A DNA stretch of 64,000 nt from Novipirellula aureliae (GTDB lineage Bacteria > Planctomycetota > Planctomycetia > Pirellulales > Pirellulaceae). Under the pieces are notes generated by a model that searched no databases, was not told where the DNA came from, and saw only the letters and a program-made list of their open reading frames with translations. Below, in pieces: positions 8,433-18,684 of the stretch (its first letter is position 1; each line of letters starts with the position of its first letter). The stretch spans positions 743,747 to 807,746 of the forward strand of contig NZ_SJPY01000003.1 in the NCBI RefSeq assembly GCF_007860185.1. Direction: 5' to 3'. Both the position numbers and the translations under genes were made by a program.

Positions 8433-9533
8433 CTATCCCACCGACACCGATGCTTCGCTGTTCTTGACAATCCTGCGGCGCGAAGGAAGACGAATCGTCT
8501 TTTGTGGTGCCACCAACTTTTTGTAGACCTCTAGGTAACCATGTGCCATTGGTTCGACATCAAAGCGACTTTGGAAATAGACACGGCAGCCACGTCGACT
8601 GACGTTATCAATGTTGCGAGCGGCATCGACCGCTTCGTCGACGCTATTGACAATGTAGCCACTGACGCGATCCTTCATCACCTCATCAACGCTGCCGTTG
8701 CGGAAAGCGATTACCGGAGTCCCACACGCCATTGATTCGGTCATCACCAGTCCAAAAGGCTCCGGCCAGTCGATCGGGAATAACAACGCCTTCGCCCCGC
8801 CCAACAGCCGGTTTTTGCCGTTCTCGTTCACCTCTCCGATGTACTCGATCAACGGGTCGTCCAGCTGAGGCTTGATTCGCTCGGCAAAGTACTCTTCATC
8901 AACCTTATCGATCTTTGCCGCCATCTTCAACTTCACACCCAGTCGTTTGGCAATTTCAATGGCACGCTCAGGACCTTTTTCCGGAGAAAAGCGGCCGAGG
9001 AAGGCAAAGTATTCATCCGGATCGGGCGTTGGGCGAAAATCAAAATTCTCTCCCGGCGTACCATTGTAAACCGTCCCGACCCAGTTGGCGTTCTTGATGG
9101 GGGCCCGCTGCGAATCGCTGATCGAGACGACTGGCATATCGGGAAACTCGTCAAAGACGACCTGGAAATCGGGCAGGTCCAATCGGCCATGCAACGTCGT
9201 GATATGCGGCGTTTCCAAGTACCGCATCACACTGAAGTGACTAAAGTCGGTATGGAAGTGAATGATGTCAAACTTGTCAGCCATGCGAAGCACTTCCATC
9301 AGTTGCCGTTGATGCCAGATGATTGGGTCACGCGGCACACGGCTGCACCGCAGCGATTCTTGAACAACCGCCACATGATCCGCATTGGTCAGTGAATCGC
9401 CACAGGCGAACAGCGTGACATCGTGACCTTGACGCACCAGTTCTTCGGTCAAGTAATGGACGACCCGTTCCGTTCCGCCATAAGTTTTCGGTGGAACCGT
9501 TTCAATCAGTGGAGCGACTTGTGCGATTCGCAT
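8433..9533 (-). CDS. Glycosyltransferase family 4
   Basis: A 366-residue GT-B enzyme. The N-terminal domain has GGTERVV (about 20-26) and the C-terminal donor-binding domain has the E-x7-E-type motif EPFGLVMTESMACGTPVIA. GT4 enzymes retain donor configuration and transfer sugars from nucleotide diphosphates. No membrane segment. The gene is first in an operon with the debranching-type enzyme, so the product may be an alpha-glucan or a compatible solute; trehalose or glucan synthesis are both possible. Confidence 0.9.
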   Translation of the reverse strand: MRIAQVAPLIETVPPKTYGGTERVVHYLTEELVRQGHDVTLFACGDSLTNADHVAVVQESLRCSRVPRDPIIWHQRQLMEVLRMADKFDIIHFHTDFSHFSVMRYLETPHITTLHGRLDLPDFQVVFDEFPDMPVVSISDSQRAPIKNANWVGTVYNGTPGENFDFRPTPDPDEYFAFLGRFSPEKGPERAIEIAKRLGVKLKMAAKIDKVDEEYFAERIKPQLDDPLIEYIGEVNENGKNRLLGGAKALLFPIDWPEPFGLVMTESMACGTPVIAFRNGSVDEVMKDRVSGYIVNSVDEAVDAARNIDNVSRRGCRVYFQSRFDVEPMAHGYLEVYKKLVAPQKTIRLPSRRRIVKNSEASVSVG

Positions 9534-9643
9534 AGGTTGGTTTCCTTATTAGCATCCTTTGGGAGTTTGTCCCCGAGTAAAACGACCCGAGTAAAACGAC
9601 CCGAGTAAAACGATTTGAGTGCGATCACCCGTTGCACCCGCAT

Positions 9644-9659
9644 TGCAACTGATGTGCCA
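9644..9659 (-). promoter_or_regulatory. Sigma-54-type promoter (minus strand)
   Basis: Read on the minus strand: TGGCACATCAGTTGCA, a full consensus match with 10-base GG to GC spacing, 110 bases before the glycosyltransferase start. Together with the plus-strand promoter at 9849 it makes the 9534-9980 intergenic region a divergent control region; it also holds a GTTGACGTGTCAAC dyad at about 9677-9690. Confidence 0.65.
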
Positions 9660-9848
9660 AATCGATGCCCCCGCAGCGTTGACGTGTCAACATCTCGGTC
9701 GTCTCAACTTCTCTGTCGTCTCAACGCGGCCAACGCCCCGTGACAAGTTGGCATTTGCAGTGCCAGTTTTTCCTCGATGCTTCAATCGCCATGCGTCAAA
9801 CTTGCCGCTCACAATCGGCGAACTGCGAACGGATGACGATTTGCAAAA

Positions 9849-9864
9849 TGGTACGCTCGTTGCA
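9849..9864 (+). promoter_or_regulatory. Sigma-54-type promoter
   Basis: TGGTACGCTCGTTGCA with correct 10-base spacing and one mismatch in the -24 box. It drives the first Hsp20 gene, which starts at 9981. Confidence 0.55.
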
Positions 9865-9980
9865 TGCTTTCCCTGTCCGTTGGCAAAGACTGACACGGAA
9901 ACGAGAGAATGGAATTTTAGAGTACGGCGTATTGAGAACAGAATCCAACCATTTCTCCAAACCAGAGCGGAGGTAGAAAG

Positions 9981-10409
9981 ATGTTAAACACACCTTGGCA
10001 ATCGTTAGTGGAAATGAATCGTCTCGGCAGCGAAATGGATCGAGTGTTCGGACGATACGGAAACGGCAGCGGACGTGCGACCGCGTTTCCACCGCTGAAC
10101 CTGTGGGAAGATGATGACAACTTGTATGTCGAGGCGGAACTGCCCGGCTTCGAGTTGGATGATTTGGAAATCTATGTTACGGGCGGTAACCAGCTTTCCA
10201 TTTCGGGCGAACGGAAGCAGCCTGAACACGAAGCCGCGGTATGGCACCGTCGAGAGCGAGCGTTCGGGAAATTCCGTCGCACGCTGGAACTTGTGGGACG
10301 CGTTGACAGCGATAAGGTTTCGGCCCATTTCAACAACGGCGTTTTGATGTTGACCATGCCGAAGGCCGAAGAAGCCAAACCGCGACGCATCGAAGTGAAG
10401 GCGAACTGA
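9981..10409 (+). CDS. Hsp20/alpha-crystallin small heat-shock protein
   Basis: A 142-residue protein with an alpha-crystallin domain from about residue 35 (PPLNLWEDDDNLYVEAELPGFE) to the NGVLMLTMPK strand near the C-terminus. It forms oligomers that hold unfolding proteins without ATP. GGAGG lies before the ATG. It is followed 70 bases later by a second Hsp20 gene. The C-terminal I-x-I motif is degenerate (RRIEV), as in class B small heat-shock proteins. Confidence 0.93.
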   Translation: MLNTPWQSLVEMNRLGSEMDRVFGRYGNGSGRATAFPPLNLWEDDDNLYVEAELPGFELDDLEIYVTGGNQLSISGERKQPEHEAAVWHRRERAFGKFRRTLELVGRVDSDKVSAHFNNGVLMLTMPKAEEAKPRRIEVKAN

Positions 10410-10479
10410 GAATGATGGTGGGTGAACCGGCGACGCCCGAGCAACCAACCAAACCAACAAACAGAAGGAGGATAAAACC

Positions 10480-10956
10480 ATGATTGACACACTGATCCCT
10501 TGGAAAAAGAAGAATCGTGATTTGAATGTTCAACGCGACGGAAACCCCATCGCTCAACTCCGCAACGAGTTCGACGGCCTGTGGAATCGTTGGCTGGACG
10601 AGATCGGGGGTGGCCTGACCGATTGGAGCGGCTCAGGCGGTCTGAGTTCGCGGATGAGTCTCGACGACGACGAGAAACAATACGTTCTGCGTGCCGAATT
10701 ACCTGGCTTTGAACCCGAGGAATTTGATGTCAAGGTCAGTGGTAATGTGCTGACGCTACAAGCAGAACACAAGGAGGAAGGAAAGGAGAAGAACGGAAGC
10801 TATGCCCAATACGGTAGCTTCTATGAAAGTTTCACTCTGCCGCAAGGCATTCAAGAGGACCAAATCGACGCTCGCTACCACAGTGGTGTCTTGGAACTGC
10901 ATTTACCAAAGAGCCAAGAATGCCAAGCGAAACGAATCGCGGTGAAATCCGCATGA
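10480..10956 (+). CDS. Hsp20/alpha-crystallin small heat-shock protein (second copy)
   Basis: A 158-residue paralogue with the domain in the C-terminal two-thirds (LRAELPGFEPEEFDVKVSG, SGVLELHLPKSQ). The N-terminal 60 residues differ from the first copy, which suggests different oligomer or client specificity. A strong GGAGGA ribosome site precedes the ATG. No separate promoter of the sigma-54 type is visible in the 70-base gap, so co-transcription with the first copy is likely. Confidence 0.93.
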   Translation: MIDTLIPWKKKNRDLNVQRDGNPIAQLRNEFDGLWNRWLDEIGGGLTDWSGSGGLSSRMSLDDDEKQYVLRAELPGFEPEEFDVKVSGNVLTLQAEHKEEGKEKNGSYAQYGSFYESFTLPQGIQEDQIDARYHSGVLELHLPKSQECQAKRIAVKSA

Positions 10957-11339
10957 TTCGTTGATCCGTCAACGCGGGCCGAATGGTGAAAATAGCGCCG
11001 CCCCACCTCTGTTTTGCAAATGGTGGGTCGGCGCGGCGGGTATGAAGAAGCACGATGAGCATCGCTGTGCCTGCCCAGAGAATCAAGTAGGCCGTCCTCT
11101 TGCACCTTCCTATCACGCTTGTTCTGATGGCGTTGCTTCGACGCCTGCAGTGACTTGGTATGGGCACGTGGCGATGTACGTGGCGATGTACGTGGGATGG
11201 GTAACTCGCGACTCCAGTGCAAACCCAATGATCGTCCAAACAAGTCGCTAGAGGAGTTGCAGGCGGCGTCTCGTACACACATTGCGACAGCACGTCCGAG
11301 TTTACACCGGCCAACACACGTTGAATGGAGGGAGTCCCG
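10957..11339. other. Intergenic stretch without a supported gene
   Basis: About 380 bases between the second Hsp20 gene and the coiled-coil gene. It contains a short direct repeat (ACGTGGCGATGT-type, about 11163-11198). A weak GG-N10-GC sequence occurs near 11090-11105 but its -24 box is poor, so no promoter is claimed. Confidence 0.4.
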
Positions 11340-12602
11340 ATGAACCAAGTCCGATTTCTATCTGTCTATTCGATACTACTGACGATGCTCGTTATTGGTC
11401 TCGCCTTCACAATCTACTCGGCGTACGGTCGGTTGCAGCACTGCGCCGCGACCGTCGGTAACCTCCAAACTCAAGTGCACGAAGCGACGACTGCCCAAGA
11501 AAAACAATTAGAGGAAGCAAACCGACTCAAACAAATGCTTGGATTTTCGGAAGCGACCGATCTAACCACGATCGAGAAAGCGGTCGCGGATGACTTGAGA
11601 GGCTACGGCACAGAGCTACCCGACGAAAACCAAGACTACCGATCTCTCGTGAGGCTGACAACGTCGTCGATTCGTAGGCTTAACCAACACCTTTCCGAAG
11701 CCTATGAGCAAAACCGAGACTTGCGAGAGAAGTTTACGCGAATGGAAGCGAACAGCCAGAAACGATTGGAGATCGTTCAACAGTCCGTCGACAAACTGGC
11801 CAACGACCTTGCGGAACAACGTGAGAATTTTCAAGCGGACCGGGAACGTCTCAAACAAATGGCAGAGCAAGTGGCCGATCGCCTCGAACACGAGCGTCGA
11901 GAAAAGTATCAATTAGCGGCTTCCTATAGCGAAGACCTGCGTAAAGCTCAGCAGCAACTCGATCGGCAGCAGCGAATCAACAAGCAACTTGCCGAGCAAG
12001 CGATTCCATCATCCGACCAACCGATCAAACCCGATGGCTTCATCGCCTGGACGGATCCCCGATCAGAAACCGTATGGATCAACGTCGGTTCGGAAGACAA
12101 CTTGAAAGCTCATACCCGTTTCAGCGTCTATGAAGCGCGCGGCGAAACCATCACCGTGAAACAGCCGAAAGGCAGCATTCAAGTCATTCGGGTTGTTGGT
12201 CCGCACATGGCCGAGGCGATGGTACAGGATAGTAAACGGACCGACCCATTGCTTCCTGGTGATGCAATTTTCTCACCAGCGTGGGACGTAGGCCAAACGC
12301 TTGGCATCGTCATCGTCGGCGAGATCGACATCGATGATGACGGCGTCGACGACAACGATCGGTTTGCAAAGATCGTCGAACAAAACGGAGGACGGATCGA
12401 TAGCGAGCTTACAGCGGATACCGGGTACGTTGTGGTTGGCGATCTCCCTCAAGCCGAAGAGACATCCTCTAGCCGCGACCAAGATTGGATCTCAGCAAAG
12501 CAAACGATCGAGGATGCAAAGATGCTGGGCGTTGAACGCATCGGCGTCCGAGAATTCCTCAATCATATCGGTTGGAAGCCGCCTGCGATCGAGCGGTTGT
12601 AG
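11340..12602 (+). CDS. Membrane-anchored coiled-coil protein
   Basis: About 420 residues from the ATG at 11340, chosen for the GGAGGGAG just upstream. Residues about 7-30 are one transmembrane helix; about 35-225 are a long charged coiled coil rich in Glu, Gln, Lys and Arg; about 230-330 form a compact beta-rich domain (DGFIAWTDPRSETVWINVG); the C-terminus has an acidic stretch (DIDDDGVDD). The layout fits an envelope-spanning scaffold with its coiled coil outside the cytoplasm. I do not recognise a characterised family. Confidence 0.75.
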   Translation: MNQVRFLSVYSILLTMLVIGLAFTIYSAYGRLQHCAATVGNLQTQVHEATTAQEKQLEEANRLKQMLGFSEATDLTTIEKAVADDLRGYGTELPDENQDYRSLVRLTTSSIRRLNQHLSEAYEQNRDLREKFTRMEANSQKRLEIVQQSVDKLANDLAEQRENFQADRERLKQMAEQVADRLEHERREKYQLAASYSEDLRKAQQQLDRQQRINKQLAEQAIPSSDQPIKPDGFIAWTDPRSETVWINVGSEDNLKAHTRFSVYEARGETITVKQPKGSIQVIRVVGPHMAEAMVQDSKRTDPLLPGDAIFSPAWDVGQTLGIVIVGEIDIDDDGVDDNDRFAKIVEQNGGRIDSELTADTGYVVVGDLPQAEETSSSRDQDWISAKQTIEDAKMLGVERIGVREFLNHIGWKPPAIERL

Positions 12603-12677
12603 CCTGAAGTGAATACGGAGATCGAGTTGACTCGTGCTAAGGTTCCCTGGCTGTGTGGGGCATAAACCCGCTGAATG

Positions 12678-14255
12678 CTATGTTAGCCCCAGTTCTTTAA
12701 CGCGCCGCTGCATCGTTCGGACGCTGATCCCAAGCCGCTTGGCGGCTTCTTTTCGACATCCTTCGGTTTCTTCTAGCGTTCGCGTGATCGCTTCCTTTTC
12801 GAGTTCCTCGAGCGTCATCCTGGATCGAACAAACGGCGACTCGCCGGCGTCATCGCGGGTTGGATCAAGGTCGAGTAACTCAAGGGCGGCCTTGCTGCGA
12901 AGCGTGGCAGGATTCGTCCCGAGTCGTCGCATCGCTTCGTTGCGATCACCGCCAACCCGTTCCATTACCACTTTGACAAGTTGTTGCTCAACAAAGGCGA
13001 TCACTTCGTCATACAAATGGTGGGAATGCTCGTCGAAACGCTTTGAGATTAGCTGTTCTAAGTCATGGTGGGTCTGTTTGGTGATGTCACTGAGCGGTGT
13101 GAAGTCGGGCAAGAAGTCTCTTAACAATACGGGGCCGTTGGTTCGCAGGATCGCTTGACGGATCACATTTTGGAGTTCTCGAACGTTTCCCGGCCAGGAA
13201 TACTCACGCAATACCTCCATCGCGTCGCTAGCGACCTCGCGTACCTTCTTTCCAAGATCGTTGCAGGCAACACGCCGAAAGTGTTCGACCAACGATTCAA
13301 GATCGCTTTCTCGATCCTTCAAGGCAGGAAGGTGAATCGAAAATCCGTTCAGCCGATAGTATAAGTCCGCTCGGAACCCTCCGTCGGCGACCATTTTCTC
13401 TAAGTTGCGATGGGTTGCCGCGATCACACGGACATCTGCGTTAATCGTTTCATTTCCGCCGACTCGCTCGAACTTCTTCTCTTGCAACACTCGCAATAAC
13501 TTGCTTTGAAGCACTGCGGACATATCGCCGATTTCATCCAGGAACAGCGTACCACCGGTGGCTTGCTCAAACTTGCCGATCCGTTTTCGATCCGCGCCAG
13601 TGAACGAACCTTTTTCGTGGCCGAATAACTCGCTCTCCAGTAACGCCTCGGGGATCGCAGCACAATTCACGGCTAGAAACGGTCCCTTCACCCGATCGCT
13701 ATACTGATACAACGCGCGTGCGACGAGTTCTTTCCCGGTCCCACTTTCGCCGCGAATCAACACGGTCACGTCTTGGTCGGCAACGATACCGATCGCCTTA
13801 TAGACCTCCTGCATCGCTGGACATCGACCAATGATCGCCTGCGTGTCCAACGACTGCGTTTCCGCGTTCATGTCGATGGGTCTGTCAGCCAAGCGGCGAA
13901 TTTCTAACGTCCTGGCCACCACTTTACGAAGTTCAACGACATCGATGGGTTTGACAAGGTAGTCAATTGCACCGTGTTTCATTGCTTGAATCGCGGTGCC
14001 ACTTTCGCTACTGGAGGTCACAAAAACGACGGGAAGACGATCGTCCATTACGTGGAACTTTCGCATCACTTCCAAACCGTTTCCATCGGGAAGCATTACA
14101 TCCAAAATTGCGACATCCGGGTGGTGCTTGCGCACCGCGAGGACGGCTTCTTTCGCAGTCATTGCGGTCACAATTCGATGGTCAAGTTTTTCGAGTGCTG
14201 AGCTTATCAGCCCCAAATCGGCTGGCTCGTCGTCAACAACGAGAATGGTTGCCAT
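12678..14255 (-). CDS. Sigma-54-dependent response regulator (NtrC family)
   Basis: About 525 residues from the ATG at 14255, preceded by AGGAGGT on the minus strand; the reading frame extends further upstream but [11 protein letters not shown] is the true REC start. Order: receiver domain (1-120, phospho-Asp in [12 protein letters not shown]), AAA+ sigma-54 activator domain with Walker A GESGTGKE, the sigma-54 contact loop as GSFTGA (commonly GAFTGA), and Walker [11 protein letters not shown]; then a Fis-type helix-turn-helix ([18 protein letters not shown]). It opens sigma-54 promoters. Its own gene has such a promoter, and the divergent gene encodes a hybrid kinase, its likely partner. Confidence 0.93.
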   Translation of the reverse strand: MATILVVDDEPADLGLISSALEKLDHRIVTAMTAKEAVLAVRKHHPDVAILDVMLPDGNGLEVMRKFHVMDDRLPVVFVTSSSESGTAIQAMKHGAIDYLVKPIDVVELRKVVARTLEIRRLADRPIDMNAETQSLDTQAIIGRCPAMQEVYKAIGIVADQDVTVLIRGESGTGKELVARALYQYSDRVKGPFLAVNCAAIPEALLESELFGHEKGSFTGADRKRIGKFEQATGGTLFLDEIGDMSAVLQSKLLRVLQEKKFERVGGNETINADVRVIAATHRNLEKMVADGGFRADLYYRLNGFSIHLPALKDRESDLESLVEHFRRVACNDLGKKVREVASDAMEVLREYSWPGNVRELQNVIRQAILRTNGPVLLRDFLPDFTPLSDITKQTHHDLEQLISKRFDEHSHHLYDEVIAFVEQQLVKVVMERVGGDRNEAMRRLGTNPATLRSKAALELLDLDPTRDDAGESPFVRSRMTLEELEKEAITRTLEETEGCRKEAAKRLGISVRTMQRRVKELGLT

Positions 14256-14281
14256 CGTGCAAACCTCCAATTTCAGTGGAT

Positions 14282-14325
14282 GGCGGGAAATTTCAGAGGA
14301 CGGGGCAATTTCAGAGGACGGGGGT
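14282..14325. repeat. Short direct repeat near regulator start
   Basis: Three related units of the type AATTTCAGAGGACGGGG lie just upstream of the regulator start. They fall within its 5' untranslated region and could be part of a regulatory site. Confidence 0.4.
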
Positions 14326-14409
14326 CGGCTTCGGCTCCTTGACCCGAGCGGGGAAAGTTCTAAAAAAAAAGCGACAAAATGGCACAACATTGTGCGACAC
14401 ATTGACAAT

Positions 14410-14425
14410 TGCAACAGGCGTGCCA
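14410..14425 (-). promoter_or_regulatory. Sigma-54-type promoter for the response regulator
   Basis: Minus-strand TGGCACGCCTGTTGCA, a perfect consensus with 10-base GG to GC spacing, 155 bases before the regulator start. It lies back to back with the plus-strand promoter at 14441. Confidence 0.7.
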
Positions 14426-14440
14426 AAGTGTCGTTGCGAC

Positions 14441-14456
14441 TGGCACGCTGGTTGCA
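14441..14456 (+). promoter_or_regulatory. Sigma-54-type promoter for the hybrid kinase
   Basis: TGGCACGCTGGTTGCA, a perfect consensus with correct spacing, 64 bases before the kinase start. It is followed by three GTTGCAnCC-type repeats (14451-14495). Confidence 0.7.
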
Positions 14457-14519
14457 TCCACTGGTTGCACCCGCTGTTTGCATCCGCTGATTGCACCTGT
14501 ATCCACCAAAGAACAAGCG

Positions 14520-17480
14520 ATGGCAGAACGCCCCTTTCAGATCCGTCTCTCCGACCGACCGCTTCGCAACATTGTTGTCGCGGAGTTTCCTGCTACACGT
14601 AGTTCCGACGCCCGACACATGTCTCGACGGGCCCGAGTGCTGTCCGCTCTAACGGGATTGTCGGCAAGACAACGAGCGGCGTTTGCCAAGAGCGTCGCGG
14701 AGGCATGTCGCGCCGTCGCGGCAGCCGAGATTTCCGCGTCCGTTCGCTTCCGTGTCGCCGCGACCGATGAGGGCACATTGGCCCAGGTAGAAGTTGCCGC
14801 TACGGACGCGGGGGGGCATCTACCGCCATCGGCTTGGGCTGCCATCCAAGCGCAGGCTGAGTCACTCCATACGCTCCGGCTCACCGAGCAACCGCTCACG
14901 ATCACGCTCGGGCAGCTTGCACCGCGTAGCTGCCGACTCTCCGATGAGGATGTTGCTCACTGGACAGAACTACTCGACACGGACTCTTTGGAAGATGCCA
15001 TTGCGATCGCTCAATCGGCACGCAAGCAGTCTACGAGTGAACTGGGAATCGCCCGGTCGCATGGACCTAGCGAAGAGGCAACGCGGCAAGCGAGATCCGA
15101 TCGAGAAGACTTGGAAACCCTCTCGCTTGTGGTGAGCCGCTCTCCAATCGCGACGCTGGTGATGAGCGACGATGGCTCCATCCAATGGGTGAACAATGCG
15201 TTCGTGAATCTGAGTGGCTACAGCGAAGCGGAGGTCGTCGGACGCCGCTGTGACGAATTGTTGTTTGGTCCCAGTACGGACACGAAGGCGGTGCGACGTT
15301 TTCACCAATCGCTGCGAAACGGCCACGAGATGCAGGAGGACGTGATGCTGTACCGTCGCGACGGGCGAACCACTTGGGTCGATTTCCGACTGATTCCGAT
15401 TCACGATCGTGATGGAAAACTCTCACGCTGGATCGGAATCCAGACCGATGTGACGAAGCGGCGACAGACCGAAGAAGCGCTGCAAGCAGCCAAGCAGTCT
15501 GCGGAGATGGGCAGTCGAGCCAAGAGTGAATTCTTGGCCAACATGAGCCACGAGATTCGCACGCCTCTCAATGCGGTTGTTGGTATGACAGAACTCGCTC
15601 TTGCTACAGACCTAACCTCCGAGCAACGTGACTACCTGCAATGCGTTCAATCGTCAGCCGATACGTTGTTGGATTTGCTCAACGATGTGCTGGATGTTTC
15701 GAAGATCGAAGCGGGCAAAATGGAAATCGAATCGGTTGTCTTCAATATCGCTGAATTGATTCGCGAGACATTGCAGGCGTTGGCGGTGAAGGCTCACGAA
15801 AAGAATCTGGAACTTGCCGTTCACATGCCAATGGACATTCCCCCGTTCATGCAGGGCGACCCAACTCGGATTCGTCAGGTTCTGTTCAACTTGGTTGGTA
15901 ACGCGATCAAGTTTACCGAGCATGGCGAAGTGGTTGTCGAAGTCGAACAACAATGGGCGACGGATGACGAGGTCTGTTTGCACTTTGCCATTCATGACAC
16001 CGGAGTCGGTATCCCCAGAGAGCGTTTGAGAAAGATCTTTGAATCGTTCACACAAGTCGACTCATCGATGGCTCGACGATTCGGTGGCACCGGCTTGGGG
16101 CTAACCATAACGTCGGAGTTGATCCGTATGATGGACGGCAAAATTTGGGTGCAAAGCAAATTGGGCAAAGGCAGCACTTTCCATGTTACGATGACCTTAA
16201 AATCGGCCCAGCCGCCTGAGGCGGCCGCCGGTGCGGTCGATGCGGAACAACTGGCCGGAAAAACCGCTTTGGTCGTTGACGATAACGCAACAAACCGGCG
16301 GATTCTTGACGAAATGCTAAAAAACTGGGGCGTCCATACGACTCTGGCCGATGGTGCCGATAACGCTTTGGTCGAACTTTCGGATGCCACACAAGCGGGG
16401 CATCCTTTCGACTTGATTCTGCTCGATGCGAGAATGCCGCGAGCCGACGGATTCCAGCTTGCCGAAACCATCAAGAATCGTCAGGATTTAGCTTGCGGCA
16501 CCGTGGTGATGTTGTCCTCAGCCGACCGCCCGAACTCCGCCGCCCGATGCCGGCAATTGGGTATTGAAACCTATTTGGTCAAACCAGTCTCTGCATCGTC
16601 GCTGTTGGAAGCGATCATGGCCAGCGTTGAACATCAAAACTCGAAATCGTTTGACGGGGACGTCACAACGGCCAATGGTGCCCCTGCGATCAAAGACCAG
16701 GCCGAAAAACAATTGCGAGTACTGGTCGTCGACGATCATGGACCGAATCGACAGTTGGCAATCAGTATTTTGCAGCGGAGAGGTCACGTCTGTGAAGCGG
16801 CCGAGGACGGCGACGAAGCGGTCAAAGCATTTTCAAGACAAGCATTTGACCTGATTTTGATGGATGTCCAGATGCCGGGAATCGATGGTTTTACAGCAAC
16901 GAAGAGAATTCGTGAACGAGAAAAATCCACGGGGACGCACACACCAATCGTCGCATTGACGGCGCACGCTCTGAGCGGAGATCGCGAGAAATGTTTGGCA
17001 GCGGGGATGGACTCCTACTTGGCCAAGCCAATCCATGCGCGCCAGTTGGTTGCTCTGGTTGAGCAGTTGATACGGGATGGCCAAGCAGTGGCTGCGAGAG
17101 ACGATTTTGAGCAGCCTGACCGTGCCACACCCGCTTTCAGCATCCCGGCAGCACTGGACCGCATGAATGGAGAACTCGATCTGTTGATTGAGCATATCGG
17201 TTACGTCATCAACGATACGCCACAACTGCTCCATACGATACGAAAGGCAATCGAAGAGACGGATGCAAAGTCGCTTGAGATCGCGTCGCACCGATTGAAA
17301 AGCCTCGTCGGTACCTATAGTCATGCTGAGGCCCAAGAACTCGCCTACGCGTTGGAGTTGATGGGCAAAAACGAATCGTTTGAAGATACCAACGAGACAC
17401 TCCAACGTCTCGAATCTCAGATCGCTGCATTTCTGATTGCCATCAGGCAATATGCTCAAGCCCAAACCTCTCATGTGTAG
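14520..17480 (+). CDS. Hybrid sensor histidine kinase with two receivers and HPt
   Basis: About 986 residues from the ATG at 14520. Order: an unassigned N-terminal domain (1-200) with no membrane helix; PAS/PAC (about 210-330); HisKA with the phospho-His in SHEIRTPLN; HATPase with [15 protein letters not shown] and GTGLGL; receiver 1 ([11 protein letters not shown]); receiver 2 ([11 protein letters not shown]); C-terminal HPt (SHRLKSLVG). A full internal phosphorelay is therefore possible, ending on the HPt, which could pass phosphate to the divergent NtrC-type regulator. It is a soluble sensor, so the signal is probably intracellular. The sigma-54-type promoter suggests positive autoregulation. 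Confidence 0.93.
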   Translation: MAERPFQIRLSDRPLRNIVVAEFPATRSSDARHMSRRARVLSALTGLSARQRAAFAKSVAEACRAVAAAEISASVRFRVAATDEGTLAQVEVAATDAGGHLPPSAWAAIQAQAESLHTLRLTEQPLTITLGQLAPRSCRLSDEDVAHWTELLDTDSLEDAIAIAQSARKQSTSELGIARSHGPSEEATRQARSDREDLETLSLVVSRSPIATLVMSDDGSIQWVNNAFVNLSGYSEAEVVGRRCDELLFGPSTDTKAVRRFHQSLRNGHEMQEDVMLYRRDGRTTWVDFRLIPIHDRDGKLSRWIGIQTDVTKRRQTEEALQAAKQSAEMGSRAKSEFLANMSHEIRTPLNAVVGMTELALATDLTSEQRDYLQCVQSSADTLLDLLNDVLDVSKIEAGKMEIESVVFNIAELIRETLQALAVKAHEKNLELAVHMPMDIPPFMQGDPTRIRQVLFNLVGNAIKFTEHGEVVVEVEQQWATDDEVCLHFAIHDTGVGIPRERLRKIFESFTQVDSSMARRFGGTGLGLTITSELIRMMDGKIWVQSKLGKGSTFHVTMTLKSAQPPEAAAGAVDAEQLAGKTALVVDDNATNRRILDEMLKNWGVHTTLADGADNALVELSDATQAGHPFDLILLDARMPRADGFQLAETIKNRQDLACGTVVMLSSADRPNSAARCRQLGIETYLVKPVSASSLLEAIMASVEHQNSKSFDGDVTTANGAPAIKDQAEKQLRVLVVDDHGPNRQLAISILQRRGHVCEAAEDGDEAVKAFSRQAFDLILMDVQMPGIDGFTATKRIREREKSTGTHTPIVALTAHALSGDREKCLAAGMDSYLAKPIHARQLVALVEQLIRDGQAVAARDDFEQPDRATPAFSIPAALDRMNGELDLLIEHIGYVINDTPQLLHTIRKAIEETDAKSLEIASHRLKSLVGTYSHAEAQELAYALELMGKNESFEDTNETLQRLESQIAAFLIAIRQYAQAQTSHV

Positions 17481-17521
17481 AGCGGGGCCGAGAACGATAA
17501 CGTCGCCAACTCACGTTACGC

Positions 17522-17638
17522 CTAGTGACGGCTAAAGAACGCGGCATAACCGGCGAAGCCAACCAAGCCGATGGCAAAGATTAGGCCGGCGATTAGCAGT
17601 ACCGTCGCGAATAAGTTCTCCGGGTTTTGTGCAATCAC
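17522..17638 (-). CDS. Small single-helix membrane protein
   Basis: A 38-residue frame from a GTG at 17638 preceded by AAAGGAG nine bases upstream. Residues about 10-35 form one hydrophobic helix rich in Leu, Ile, Ala and Gly, followed by SRH. It sits downstream of the two small genes at 17713 and 17950 in the same direction. Its length gives little statistical support; the ribosome-binding site and the clean hydrophobic profile are the evidence. Confidence 0.45.
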   Translation of the reverse strand: MIAQNPENLFATVLLIAGLIFAIGLVGFAGYAAFFSRH

Positions 17639-17712
17639 AACAACGGCTCCTTTAACGATTAGAGGAAATTGATGGTTCAACACGGTTATCGCCCCCCCTC
17701 GGGCTGTCTTCT

Positions 17713-17916
17713 CTATTCTCGTAGACTCGCTCGTTCCCGTTCTTTTTCGGGGATCGACTGCATCGCGTCGTACGCATCTTCAAAGCGGTGGTAGGGACCT
17801 TCGTCGACGATCACCGCCCCATTTCGCTGCGCAGCTTCGGCATTGCTTTCACCGAAACCCACCTGAGCGACCATCAAACCGTCTTCGTTTTCAATCACGA
17901 TAAACGTTTTCATCAT
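17713..17916 (-). CDS. Small conserved protein of unknown function
   Basis: A 67-residue acidic soluble protein beginning MMKTFIVIENEDGL, with GGAG before the two adjacent ATGs. The first half looks like a small beta sheet and the C-terminus is helical and charged. It lies 33 bases after the membrane protein gene and before the 38-residue frame, so the three are probably one operon read from the promoter near 18470. No family recognised. Confidence 0.65.
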   Translation of the reverse strand: MMKTFIVIENEDGLMVAQVGFGESNAEAAQRNGAVIVDEGPYHRFEDAYDAMQSIPEKERERASLRE

Positions 17917-17949
17917 TCTATCTCCAATGATTGAGAGGGATCGGGTAGG

Positions 17950-18417
17950 TTACAGCAACTTGGAGCCGATACGTTTTGGTGGCCGGCGACCGCGCACCTG
18001 ATCCTTGGCGACACCGAAACTCGATACCAGCATTAGCAGGCCCACGAGCATGAAGGTTACGTCGAACAGCGTACTGGCTCGCATCAGCGGCCACGCGAAG
18101 ATCAAGTCGGTTGCAAACAAAACCACCAAAACGGCTCCAGTAACGAACCCCATCAGCGTAAAACTCTTTTCCAAGGTGAACGGCCGAAAGAACCGACTCA
18201 CCTGCGACCGACGTTTCCGCCTCGTTGGACGCCCATCAGTCGGAGCGGTAGCGGTAGCGACTGGCACACTTGTCCGCACGACCGCTTGACGCCCAATCGG
18301 TTTTCGAGGCGTCGAATCACGCTTGATCGGGTGAGGACGAACCTCGACTCGATGACCTGGATTTTGGCGTTGCTCGGTAGCACGCCGTGTTTTCGGGTTC
18401 TCCAAAGTTGCTGGCAC
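17950..18417 (-). CDS. Two-helix membrane protein with basic N-terminus
   Basis: A 155-residue protein using a GTG start with AAGGAG seven bases upstream. Residues 1-80 are basic and Pro/Arg-rich, probably disordered and cytoplasmic; two hydrophobic helices follow at about 88-108 and 117-138; the tail is basic (RGRRPPKRIGSK). No family recognised. It is first in the small operon driven by a sigma-54-type promoter. Confidence 0.7.
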   Translation of the reverse strand: MPATLENPKTRRATEQRQNPGHRVEVRPHPIKRDSTPRKPIGRQAVVRTSVPVATATAPTDGRPTRRKRRSQVSRFFRPFTLEKSFTLMGFVTGAVLVVLFATDLIFAWPLMRASTLFDVTFMLVGLLMLVSSFGVAKDQVRGRRPPKRIGSKLL

Positions 18418-18468
18418 GATTGATCTCCTTAAACAGGGATCGGAGTTGAGTAGGACAGCAAGCAGAAG

Positions 18469-18485
18469 AGCAACTTGTATGCCGT
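18469..18485 (-). promoter_or_regulatory. Sigma-54-type promoter (weaker)
   Basis: Minus-strand CGGCATACAAGTTGCT: GG and GC are 10 bases apart, the -12 box is good and the -24 box is CGGCAT rather than TGGCAC. It lies about 50 bases before the GTG at 18417. Confidence 0.45.
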
Positions 18486-18568
18486 GTCGGCAGAAATCTC
18501 GTTAGAGCCAAAGAGGTTGTGTGAATCCTTGGGGAAACACTCTGCGGATCAGCCGTTTTGACGTTAGC

Positions 18569-18684
18569 GGCCTGTTGATTTAATCGTTTAACGCTTAGCC
18601 GAAGGCGTCAGCTTTTCCATAATCGGTCGCCTATGGCTTGGCGTTAAACAATAAGTCGAGTCAAACCGATTAAATCGACAGCCC
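18569..18684. repeat. 116 bp core element, copy 1
   Basis: Imperfect terminal inverted repeats of about 18 bases (GGCCTGTTGATTTAATCG at the left) enclose a second inner palindrome. It is flanked by perfect 6-base direct repeats GTTAGC (18563-18568 and 18685-18690), as expected of a transposition target duplication. The left flank resembles one arm of the larger outer element seen at 33562, 50422 and 52580. Confidence 0.8.

Noticed and set aside
11088..11104. AGGCCGTCCTCTTGCA as a sigma-54 promoter for the coiled-coil gene
   Set aside because: Spacing fits but the -24 box lacks TGGCAC; too weak.
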